Assembly (NCBI GenBank): GCA_036003885.1
Contig: DASYSA010000224.1
Span: 1 to 16,939, forward strand
Direction of reading: 5' to 3'
Origin: DASYSA01 sp036003885
GTDB taxonomy: Bacteria > Acidobacteriota > Blastocatellia > UBA7656
Length of the DNA: 16,939 nucleotides
The number at the start of each line of letters is the position of its first letter. Positions within the stretch are counted from its first letter, which is position 1. The position numbers and the translations under genes are program-made. Shown here piece by piece: positions 7,412-13,936 of the stretch. The notes beneath the pieces were generated by a model. That model was given only the letters and a program-made list of their open reading frames with translations. It was not told where the DNA came from and did not search any database.

Positions 7412-8737
7412 CTACTTTGCCGGACGCAACGCTTGAATCCTTTTCAGCAGACGCTGCGCTGCGGAAGACTTCGGGTTATCATCGAACAGAGCCTTGAACT
7501 CGCTCTCTGCCTCATCCAACAGACCGACCTGCGCATAGGTAACGCCAAGCATCAGATGTGATTTGGGGTAGTCGCGTTTCACCCGCTCGAGCTCACTAGC
7601 TTGCGATTGCTCCAGGACTTTGAATTTCGCTTCAGGGGCCGGCGGCTCCGGCGACATCACGTCTTTCCCGTCTATCCGCGCCACGACCTGCCAGGAATAG
7701 ATCCGGCCTCGTTGGAGAGGCGCTGGGGCTGTCCAGTCAGTTACCGTCAAGGGCGGCGATACCATCACTTTCGTGAAACTCGAGTCGAAGACTTGAACGA
7801 TGTAGGTAGCTGCGCCGGCTAGCGGCCGCCACCGAAAGCTGGGACGGTCTTTCTGCGTCACGATGCCGACCGGGCTGATCAGTGCGAATGGAACGCCCGC
7901 GCTGGGCCCAAGGAGCGTGCCGCGGCTTCGCGAAAGTTCCTCGAGGTCCGGCGCCGCTACTTGCCCATTGAGCAGCGCCGCCTTCACTCTCTCCTGGTTC
8001 TCCGCTGAAAGCACTCTCTCCTGACTCCCCTGTAGACGCTCAACCCCCGAAAGATTGCCGTTCTTGCCGAGCGTGATTAGCGCCTCGTTATCGTAGAGCG
8101 CAACCGCGGTCTCCGGAGAAGTGTTCAGGATTTCAACTTGCGCCCGCTGAAGCTGTGCCACCTGATCCCGTAACTCGGTAATGACATCATTCGTCCGCTG
8201 AAGGTCGATCACCCGTGCCTGCAGGTCGGCAACTTGCTTCCTTAGCGGCAGCGTAGCCACCCAGCCAATGACTAACGCCATCCCGACCAAACCCGCCACC
8301 TGAAGCGGAATCCTGTATCCCGGTGCTCGCCAGAAGGCCAGGAACTTTTCTCGGAGGTTGGAGCGAACGGCCGGTATATAGTCACGTTCGGAGTAAGCCC
8401 GTATCTCAGTCCTGAACCCACGCAGGTCTTCGACCTCATCTGCGCACGCAGCGCAAAGCTCCAGATGGCTCTGGGCGATCTCGCGGTCCACATCGTCCGC
8501 GACGTCATCGACGTATGCGGCGAGCACCTCGAATGGAAGATGTTGCGGTTGCCCCCTTGCTTCTGCACGGAAACCCGCTCTCAGGAAAGCGAAGGCGCTC
8601 TGCTCACCTTCTCTCTCCACCCGATTGCGGCAGATCTCACATACCGCAAGATGGTCATCGGCAGCAAGCAATTCAGCCGGGGAAAGCCGGCGCTGCTTGG
8701 ACCGTTCAATCAATTCCACAGAAAGGTGTTCCGACAC
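7412..8737 (-). CDS. Transmembrane anti-sigma factor, two zinc-finger domains, Ig/FN3-like and TPR tail
   Basis: Translation begins at GTG 8737, with no in-frame ATG nearby and a purine-rich GAGGGGAAGAG run upstream. Residues 29-36 (H29-x3-C33-x2-C36) and 91-98 (H91-x3-C95-x2-C98) are two HxxxCxxC zinc anti-sigma motifs, which in this family bind and hold an ECF sigma factor. A single membrane segment lies at about 143-163, followed by a heptad-rich coiled coil (165-204), a linker, an Ig/FN3-like domain (about 283-375, FRWRPLAGAATYIVQVFD) and a TPR-like pair (393-436). The zinc fingers should be cytoplasmic and the rest periplasmic. The sigma gene lies upstream on the same strand, 102 bases away, so the two are probably one operon. 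The 3' end meets the CHAT gene with a 12-base gap. At 441 residues it is much larger than a minimal anti-sigma, mostly because of the sensory part. Confidence 0.9.
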   Translation of the reverse strand: MSEHLSVELIERSKQRRLSPAELLAADDHLAVCEICRNRVEREGEQSAFAFLRAGFRAEARGQPQHLPFEVLAAYVDDVADDVDREIAQSHLELCAACADEVEDLRGFRTEIRAYSERDYIPAVRSNLREKFLAFWRAPGYRIPLQVAGLVGMALVIGWVATLPLRKQVADLQARVIDLQRTNDVITELRDQVAQLQRAQVEILNTSPETAVALYDNEALITLGKNGNLSGVERLQGSQERVLSAENQERVKAALLNGQVAAPDLEELSRSRGTLLGPSAGVPFALISPVGIVTQKDRPSFRWRPLAGAATYIVQVFDSSFTKVMVSPPLTVTDWTAPAPLQRGRIYSWQVVARIDGKDVMSPEPPAPEAKFKVLEQSQASELERVKRDYPKSHLMLGVTYAQVGLLDEAESEFKALFDDNPKSSAAQRLLKRIQALRPAK

Positions 8738-8839
8738 GAATGACTCTTCCCCTCTAGTTTGCTGCGAAATGGATCGAGCTCCCCTAACGATTTAAGATGC
8801 CAATTCCTGCAAAATCTTACCACTCGCGAAACGAACTTT

Positions 8840-9919
8840 TCATCTTCCTTTCTCGAGAGCTTGCATTCGGCGAGCCAGCCGCTCGCGCGCGCACTTCCGC
8901 AGGTTGATGACCTGCTGCCGGGTCATGTCCAGAAGCTGAGCGATCTTCGAGTCCGGCAGCGGCAGATCATTCCATAGCTCGACGAATCTTTCGGCTGGCA
9001 TCTCCAGCGCCTGAGCGATCTGACGAACGGTGGCAATACCACGGCGGGGAAATAATTGACTGCAGTCATCGCCGCTCTCATCTTTCAAGTTCAGCAGGAG
9101 CGCCGAACGCTGCCGAACCGGGAGCTGTTGGATTTCCGTCCAAAGGCGCTGGAGATAAAGGCGCTGCTCCAGTTCGGTCTCTGGTCCCGCTCGCGTATCG
9201 CTCAGTCTTTCCAGCGGATCGCCATCTTCTTCGTCGCCTGCTTTGGAACGAACCAAGTCGTCCCTGGTGCCAGTCCACTCGGCGGCTACCTTCACCAGGT
9301 CGTCCAGTTCGACAGCACCGCCCGCCCATCTCAAAACGCCCGCCATCAAAGCGGCGAGGTTCAGGCGCGGGTCGTCAGGGCTACCCAGGCCGGCCTGCTC
9401 CTGCGTGAAATGAGCGTCGCGCAATTGTTGAAGCCGGCTACCCTCCACTGGTCTCTTCTGCTCTCCCCACGCAGCCAGCCCACAATAGAGTTGGCGGTCA
9501 TCGCCCCTCCACAAGGTGAGACCTTGCTGATGAGTGAAAAGGTAGCGAAGCCTATTCTTGAGGCTGTGGCGGAACGGATACTTCCGGCGGAGGTACTTGT
9601 GACAAGCGTGATAACTGATTACTGCGACATAGCCGCGGAAATTGCTAATGGGATTCTCATGAGGCACGTTCTTCAACTCCCGCAATCGCGAGATCAGTTG
9701 GACCATTATATCTGCGCGAACATCTTCCAGGTCCAGACCCAGGACATTGCCGGAACTGGTCGTCGAATGAGCGTATAGTTTAAATTTGGTGATGCTCTGG
9801 ATGATCGGTTCGGCATGTTTGGAGATCAGGAGTGCCAATAGCCGTTGGCACTCCTCCTCATCCGCAGCTTGCAGGAAAGGAACCAGAATCTCATCATCTA
9901 CCGGCGGTGACGCTTCCAT
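8840..9919 (-). CDS. Atypical ECF-type RNA polymerase sigma factor, 359 aa
   Basis: ATG at 9919 has GAGGGG upstream. Region 2 is visible at about residues 25-118: DLEDVRADIMVQLISRLREL, then ISNFRGYVAVISYHACHKYLRRKYP, which matches the ECF pattern of a polymerase-binding helix followed by the FRGY-x-N-x-DxxR-like -10 helix. Region 4 starts at about 255 (LWTEIQQLPVRQRSALLLNL) and its helix-turn-helix lies near 321-350 (PDSKIAQLLDMTRQQVINLR). Two features are unusual: a spacer of about 130 residues (119-250) between regions 2 and 4, and about 40 extra residues inside region 4 (281-320). ECF factors are usually nearer 180-200 residues. The anti-sigma gene directly downstream supports the role. 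The -10 recognition helix departs from the usual DxxR pattern (YHACHKYLRR), so the target promoter cannot be predicted. Confidence 0.85.
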   Translation of the reverse strand: MEASPPVDDEILVPFLQAADEEECQRLLALLISKHAEPIIQSITKFKLYAHSTTSSGNVLGLDLEDVRADIMVQLISRLRELKNVPHENPISNFRGYVAVISYHACHKYLRRKYPFRHSLKNRLRYLFTHQQGLTLWRGDDRQLYCGLAAWGEQKRPVEGSRLQQLRDAHFTQEQAGLGSPDDPRLNLAALMAGVLRWAGGAVELDDLVKVAAEWTGTRDDLVRSKAGDEEDGDPLERLSDTRAGPETELEQRLYLQRLWTEIQQLPVRQRSALLLNLKDESGDDCSQLFPRRGIATVRQIAQALEMPAERFVELWNDLPLPDSKIAQLLDMTRQQVINLRKCARERLARRMQALEKGR

Positions 9920-10031
9920 CTAGGGATCCCCTCAACTGGCCAGGCAGTAGTTCATCCTTCAGGGTTACGCAGAGAAGCGTTGATATGAAATTGCTCGCCG
10001 GAGGGTTTGGCGGGGCGTCGCATCATTAAGC

Positions 10032-10062
10032 CCTCATCAGCCCCCGCTGATCGCGGGTGAGG
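10032..10062 (-). promoter_or_regulatory. Nested, mutually exclusive hairpins upstream of the sigma gene
   Basis: ATCAGC (10036-10041) and GCTGAT (10046-10051) form a perfect 6-bp stem with a CCCC loop on this strand. Overlapping it, CCCGC (10043-10047) pairs with GCGGG (10053-10057), and CCTCA (10032-10036) pairs with TGAGG (10058-10062). The two arrangements cannot form together. They lie 113-143 bases before the sigma start codon. Function is not shown: an operator dyad or a leader-RNA switch are both possible. Confidence 0.35.
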
Positions 10063-10094
10063 TACGCGCGCGGCTCTTCGGTCGACTGTAGTCG

Positions 10095-10122
10095 TTTATC
10101 CCATATCAGAGGAGCTATTCAA
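10095..10122 (-). promoter_or_regulatory. Weak candidate promoter for the sigma/anti-sigma operon
   Basis: Read on the minus strand, TTGAAT (10122-10117) and GATAAA (10100-10095) are spaced by 16 bases. Both hexamers are only 4 of 6 matches to the housekeeping consensus, and the leader would be about 170 bases. ECF operons are often self-regulated from a non-consensus promoter, so the real one may be elsewhere. Confidence 0.22.
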
Positions 10123-10360
10123 CAAATCTTTGGATGTTGATTCCTAGAAAGAGTGGACGCAACCCACTACGCGCCTCAGAAGCGAAGAGACTGGAAAAGC
10201 GAAAAGGCCAGTTAGTCTAAAGATGATCCACGCCTTCGAATCTTCCAGGCCTCCGCTCTAGTGCTGGTCCGATTGGCAACTACTAAAGCAGAATTAAGCA
10301 AGTGGGCTCTTTTACCATGGAATCGAACAAAGTTGCCAACGCCAGGTCAAACGCGCTCCT

Positions 10361-11800
10361 TTACACCGCCACCTTCTCCAGTCGTGCCTGAAAGGCGCGC
10401 GGCCGGAACAGGAACTCGACAATATTCCCCTCGTGCGGCTGGAGCCAGTCTAGTTGGATCGTCGGTACCGCGCCGAGGTTCAGCCGGTCGATGTGCGTCG
10501 CCTCGATCAGTTGGCGCTGGAACTTCTCGTCATAGGTGATCGCGCTGCCAACCAATGTGGATCCGATCCGCTTCAGCATCTGGTCTTGTGGGCATCGCAC
10601 AACGCTCACAAATGGAAACATGAACTCCGTGTTGGCCATCGCGCTCTCGGGTGAGTCAGAGTGGATCACTACCGGCCTCAGATAACCGCAGCGTTCCTTC
10701 TCAACCAGCCGCGGCCCGAACTTCGCCGTGACATGTTCCACCGCCGAATCGCTCAGCCCGGTCTCGATGCTTTTCCAGATTGCTCTTGCAGCGCCGGGAA
10801 CAGTGAATGCGGCGAGGCTCGCCTCGGGGTCTTCGGGGGGCTTTGGTTCGACCGGTCCCATTCGCTCGGCCAGAGCTTCCGCGATCTCGCGCGTGTGGCG
10901 CGAGGCCCAGATCCCCGAGCAGTTGATGCAGCCCCGGCCGCTGTTCAGAAACACGCTGTTGACCATCACATCGAGGTACTTCTCCCAGTCGTCTACCACG
11001 TCGTCGCCCAGTAGTATCTTGCTGAAGCCGGGTCCGTGCACTTGAACTCGCGAGTCGCCTCGGTACCGTTCCACCGTCGGCAAGCCGCCAAAAATCATCG
11101 TGCGATTCGACCGCCGCACGACTTCCGCGCCCATCTCGCCGTAGCCCGGATAGATCGAGATCGCTTCCTTCGGCACGCCGGCCTGGGTGAACGCCGCAGT
11201 CATTCGATAAGGAGTCCACGGCTCCTGAGGACCAGGCTTCAGCAACAATCCCATCTGCATTGGAATCACCGGAAGCCACAACGTGTGAACTCCCGGTGAG
11301 TTCGAGGGCAGCACCAGGCCCAGCACCGGAGACTGGGCCTGATAACTTACAGTCACTCCGCGGGACTCGACGCCGTAGCCACGCGTAAGAATGTTCAAAT
11401 CCAGTCCTCGGGTCAACGAATCCAAAATCTGGTTCATGTTCGAGAGCACGAAGTGATTCTTGGCCATGTTGGCCTTGCACATGTGCTCTGGGAGGCCAGT
11501 GCTGGCCGACTGTTGCCGGGCGAAATCATCCGGAGTCTGTGCGCCATCGCCCATCGCGAGCGTTCCATTTAGATAAAGATCCGCGGCCTTCTTCATCATT
11601 GCGATCAGATCAGCGACCGGAATCGCGGTGAGCGCCTGCCGGGCGCGCTCGGCCAGACGCATGTCTCGGCCAAGCAGTCCTGTATTGGCCTGGCTCACTC
11701 GGGCCAGTGTTTCGCCGGTCACAAAGTGAATAACATCTTCGGTGTCCAGGCTGGTGTAGGGTTCGCCCCATCGCAGAATCGGAATGTTCAGTACTGCCAT
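10361..11800 (-). CDS. LuxC-like acyl reductase, aldehyde dehydrogenase superfamily, 479 aa
   Basis: The open frame reaches back to 11872, inside the preceding gene, but ATG 11800 is preferred: GAGGAG lies just upstream, it sits 20 bases after the preceding stop, and the protein then starts MAVLNIPILRWGEPY at 479 residues, about the length of LuxC. Aldehyde dehydrogenase features are visible: a cofactor-binding segment at about 160-190 (VLGLVLPSNSPGVHTLWLP, then LLKPGP) and the active-site region NSGRGCINCSGIW at 286-298 with Cys291 and Cys294, one of which should be the thiol that forms the acyl-enzyme. The expected reaction is NAD(P)H-dependent reduction of an activated acyl group to an aldehyde, in the cytoplasm. 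The gene directly upstream encodes an acyl-adenylating enzyme, so the two probably act together. A CoA-acylating aldehyde dehydrogenase on another substrate is the main alternative. Confidence 0.8.
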   Translation of the reverse strand: MAVLNIPILRWGEPYTSLDTEDVIHFVTGETLARVSQANTGLLGRDMRLAERARQALTAIPVADLIAMMKKAADLYLNGTLAMGDGAQTPDDFARQQSASTGLPEHMCKANMAKNHFVLSNMNQILDSLTRGLDLNILTRGYGVESRGVTVSYQAQSPVLGLVLPSNSPGVHTLWLPVIPMQMGLLLKPGPQEPWTPYRMTAAFTQAGVPKEAISIYPGYGEMGAEVVRRSNRTMIFGGLPTVERYRGDSRVQVHGPGFSKILLGDDVVDDWEKYLDVMVNSVFLNSGRGCINCSGIWASRHTREIAEALAERMGPVEPKPPEDPEASLAAFTVPGAARAIWKSIETGLSDSAVEHVTAKFGPRLVEKERCGYLRPVVIHSDSPESAMANTEFMFPFVSVVRCPQDQMLKRIGSTLVGSAITYDEKFQRQLIEATHIDRLNLGAVPTIQLDWLQPHEGNIVEFLFRPRAFQARLEKVAV

Positions 11801-11819
11801 CGTCTCCTCACAAAGTTGT

Positions 11820-12926
11820 TCAGTAAACTCCCACGGTGGTCTGGCCGGCGATCTTGCGAAACGGACGAACACCGCTCACGCCATCCCACGGATATTGCTG
11901 GCAGGGTTGCTCCCGCTCGCCTTCATCTCTCTCCAGAAATCCGGGTATGAACGTCTCCAGAGTGAGCGTGGTCAGGCGCACTCGACCCGTTTCACCGTAC
12001 TCGACAAGTTTATCAGAATCATCAATGGAGACTACTTCAATGACGGCGCGAGGCTGGGGCGCGAAGTAAGTGATCTTGTAGCGATCCTCCGGAGTCACGG
12101 GCTTCGAGCAAGCCAGTCCCATTAGGGTATTGCCGTAGGTCGGCGTCAGATAGACCCCTTCCCCCAGCAGCTCTTCCATCGCGAAGCGAGTATATTGAGG
12201 CGTGAATTCGGTTCCCCCGGCGAAGATTCCTGTAATGCCCGACTTCTTGACGCTGGTGCCCCGGTTCTCGAGTTCCTCTGCCAGCGCTTCGAGGAGCTTC
12301 GGCGTCGTGAACAGGCACCGAATGTCGTGCCCGGCCCCGAGAACCGTGATCGCCTGCTCGATCACGTGCGCCTTGTATTGATCCAACGCTTCTGACTCGC
12401 CCCACTTGATTAGCTTGATCACCCATCGCGGGTCCAGGTCGACCGTAAAGCAGATGCCCCCGCGGTGCTGGCACAGATGTTCCACGGCAAGCCGCAACCG
12501 CCGCGGACCGGAGGGCCCGAGCATCAGCCAGTTCGCGCCTCGAGGGAAATACTCGTCCGGAAGTGTGTCGCTGAAGATCTCGTAGTCGACGCGGAAGTCC
12601 TCAATCGCCAGTCGGCTCTTCGGCACTCCCGTGGTGCCCCCGGTCTCGAAGGTAAAGAGCGGCTTACCGGCAAGGCCTTTCGGCAACCAGCGGCGCACCG
12701 GCCCGCCTCGCAGCCATTCGTCCTCGAAAGGCGGGAACTTCTTCAAATCCTCGAAAGAGCGGATCTCGTATCTCGGATTCCAACCCAAACCGGCCGCGAA
12801 CTCCAGCCAGAACGGGCATCCCGTCGCCGGGTTGAAGTGCCATTCGACGATCTCGCGCACGTGTATATCGAGCCGCGTCTTTGCATCCTGGATTCCTATA
12901 GACAAGTCTCCTGCGGCAATACTCAT
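11820..12926 (-). CDS. LuxE/PaaK-like acyl-adenylating enzyme, 368 aa
   Basis: This protein carries the ATP-binding loop of adenylate-forming (ANL) enzymes, FETGGTTGVPKSR at about 93-105, a second core motif TPTYGNT at 261-267 (the YG-x-T/E acyl-AMP motif), and GETGRVRLTTLT at 311-322. It ends only about 35 residues after the position where longer ligases have YRTGD (here LERDEGE, 331-337), so the usual mobile C-terminal domain with its lysine is missing. That length and layout suit LuxE, which makes acyl-AMP and hands the acyl group to LuxC, better than a full phenylacetate-CoA ligase. ATG 12926 is used; its purine run GGGGAG is rather far (about 12 bases). The stop is 20 bases before the LuxC-like start, indicating one operon. 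The real acid substrate is not readable from sequence. Confidence 0.78.
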   Translation of the reverse strand: MSIAAGDLSIGIQDAKTRLDIHVREIVEWHFNPATGCPFWLEFAAGLGWNPRYEIRSFEDLKKFPPFEDEWLRGGPVRRWLPKGLAGKPLFTFETGGTTGVPKSRLAIEDFRVDYEIFSDTLPDEYFPRGANWLMLGPSGPRRLRLAVEHLCQHRGGICFTVDLDPRWVIKLIKWGESEALDQYKAHVIEQAITVLGAGHDIRCLFTTPKLLEALAEELENRGTSVKKSGITGIFAGGTEFTPQYTRFAMEELLGEGVYLTPTYGNTLMGLACSKPVTPEDRYKITYFAPQPRAVIEVVSIDDSDKLVEYGETGRVRLTTLTLETFIPGFLERDEGEREQPCQQYPWDGVSGVRPFRKIAGQTTVGVY

Positions 12927-12983
12927 GAGTTCATCTCACTCCCCGGTTCCCAGGCGATCTCATGTGAGTCATGGAAAACTCAA

Positions 12984-12997
12984 CCAACACAGGTTGG
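12984..12997. promoter_or_regulatory. Operator-like inverted repeat at the acyl-reductase operon start site
   Basis: CCAAC (12984-12988), spacer ACAG, GTTGG (12993-12997) is a perfect 5-bp dyad lying 2 bases downstream of the TATAAT box, over the expected transcription start. A repressor bound here would block initiation. The arms are short, so chance occurrence is possible. Confidence 0.3.
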
Positions 12998-12999
12998 CA

Positions 13000-13030
13000 A
13001 TTATAGCTGGATAACCCGGAGTCTATGCAA
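13000..13030 (-). promoter_or_regulatory. Promoter for the LuxE/LuxC-like operon
   Basis: The minus strand shows a perfect TATAAT (13005-13000). The best -35 is TTGCAT (13030-13025) with a longer than ideal 19-base spacer. Transcription would begin near 12993, leaving a leader of about 67 bases to ATG 12926. It lies after the stop of the upstream DUF1801 gene, giving the pair its own start. Confidence 0.5.
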
Positions 13031-13078
13031 GGCAACGGGAAAGTCGATGCTGTTGTTTTCGCTGGCGGGCAGGGTGGC

Positions 13079-13537
13079 TCACTTCACAGTGCGCCTCTTT
13101 GCGGTGGCCCGGACTCGCGATCGGGTCAACGGGTCTTTGGGCCTGGCCGCGGCAATAGCCCTGGAATGCTTTATCGCGGCTCGAATGAACTTGCGCAGGT
13201 GTGGCAGCTTCAAATCTTCGGGGCGCTTAACCTTGAGGTGCCGGATGATCTTTCCTGAGCCCACGAGCAGCCCGGCTGGGTCTTGAAGCTCTGCGCCACG
13301 ATTGAACATCAGATTCACATGCGCGCGATTTACGACGATGGTGCAGAAAGCGTCCGCCATTTTGCCACTGAGCGAATACCAAAACACCAGCGCGTACGCG
13401 CGAAAGATCCTCTCACTCGCTGCCGGCAATTCTTCAAGAACCATCTCCCGCAGCGCCAGCGCCAGCTCTCCTACCTTCAGGTCGAATTCCGAGAGGTGCC
13501 GAATCAAGTCTTCGCTTGGCGGTGGGGCTTTAGTCAT
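13079..13537 (-). CDS. DUF1801 (YdhG-like) domain protein, 152 aa
   Basis: ATG 13537 is preceded by GGAG about 10 bases upstream. The central part (residues about 20-125) fits the DUF1801 family: an N-terminal helical segment (LREMVLEELPAASERIF), an exposed aromatic stretch (YALVFWYSLSGKMADAFCTI), and the diagnostic region NLMFNRGAELQDPAGLL at about 75-91, then GKIIRHLKVKRPEDLKLPHLRKFIRAAI. The tail from about 125 is strongly basic (AAARPKDPLTRSRVRATAKR) and not part of the domain. Members are small cytoplasmic proteins of unclear biochemical function, some compared with frataxin-like iron chaperones. It overlaps by 8 bases the end of a short upstream frame and precedes the acyl-reductase operon by 152 bases. 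Confidence 0.8.
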   Translation of the reverse strand: MTKAPPPSEDLIRHLSEFDLKVGELALALREMVLEELPAASERIFRAYALVFWYSLSGKMADAFCTIVVNRAHVNLMFNRGAELQDPAGLLVGSGKIIRHLKVKRPEDLKLPHLRKFIRAAIKHSRAIAAARPKDPLTRSRVRATAKRRTVK

Positions 13538-13655
13538 CTCTTAATGTCTCCGGGCTTTGCGGCATCATGAAAAAGTGGAGCCCTGGGTTATCGAACGTTT
13601 GAACTTCGACGCCCAGTTTGCATACCGATGATGATCCAGTCAAGGAGCCGGTCAT
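13530..13655 (-). pseudogene. Short ORF or C-terminal gene remnant overlapping the DUF1801 start
   Basis: On the minus strand, ATG 13655 to TAA 13530 encodes 41 residues; the frame stays open back to 13703. The end, VQTFDNPGLHFFMMPQSPE followed by TLRDD, reads like a genuine protein C-terminus, and its stop overlaps the DUF1801 start by 8 bases, as in translationally coupled genes. There is no ribosome binding site before ATG 13655, and an in-frame TGA closes the frame at 13704-13706. It is therefore more likely the surviving tail of a decayed or frameshifted gene than a complete one. I do not recognise the family. Confidence 0.35.
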
Positions 13656-13936
13656 CAAGTCTGGGAGGGTTACGCGTTCCAGGAGCGATTTGTTGGCGCT
13701 ACCTCATGCACACGATCCTCTTCGAAGCCGAGAAACGGTTCAGCTTGCCGAAAGCCATTTCTGGTGGGAGACTAATCCGGCAAAAAGAGACGATGTGTTT
13801 GGGAGTAGCGGAACCCGAGTACGGGCGACCCTGCCGGCAAGCGTCAGCACTCAAGCGTTCAGCACGACAGCACGAGCCGCGGCGCCGATCAGTAGATTGT
13901 TGAAACAATTTGTGCAGACGAGAGGAGAACTCAGCA
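13538..13936. other. Divergent intergenic region before the Tat-exported hydrolase
   Basis: Apart from the 41-codon frame at its left end, I see no gene in this stretch of about 400 bases. It should hold the promoters of the DUF1801 gene (minus) and the hydrolase gene (plus), but no pair of hexamers is convincing. A small dyad TTGTT-GA-AACAA lies near 13900, shortly before the hydrolase ribosome binding site. Confidence 0.5.

Larger units (their letters stand above)
9920..10360. other. Gene-free stretch upstream of the sigma operon
   Basis: No convincing gene was found in about 440 bases on either strand. It holds nested inverted repeats (10032-10062), a weak minus-strand promoter candidate (10095-10122), and a distant 9-bp inverted repeat (10273-10281 with 10331-10339). 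It should contain the regulatory region of the sigma/anti-sigma operon and the 3' end of the acyl-reductase operon, for which I saw no clear intrinsic terminator. Confidence 0.55.

Noticed and set aside
9056..9778. Plus-strand open frame of 240 codons
   Set aside because: It lies wholly opposite the sigma factor gene, whose minus-strand product has recognisable sigma regions; the plus product has no family-like features.
10273..10339. TTGGCAACT/AGTTGCCAA inverted repeat as a terminator of the acyl-reductase operon
   Set aside because: The loop is about 49 bases and there is no following T tract; a 9-bp dyad at this distance is weak evidence.
10200..10345. tRNA-like fragments (TTCGAATC near 10236, and TTCGATTCC on the minus strand near 10325)
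   Set aside because: The flanking bases do not form T-arm or acceptor stems, so no cloverleaf can be drawn.
10361..11872. Longer start for the LuxC-like protein at 11872
   Set aside because: It would overlap the preceding gene by about 50 bases and adds a non-homologous-looking arginine-rich leader, whereas ATG 11800 has a ribosome binding site and fits LuxC length.
10361..12926. A complete bioluminescence (lux) operon
   Set aside because: No luciferase or acyl-transferase gene is adjacent; only the reductase-type pair is present, so no lux gene symbols were assigned.
12465..13286. Plus-strand open frame of 273 codons
   Set aside because: It covers the LuxE-like gene and part of the DUF1801 gene in antisense and reads as low-complexity, arginine-rich sequence; it is a shadow of the minus-strand genes.
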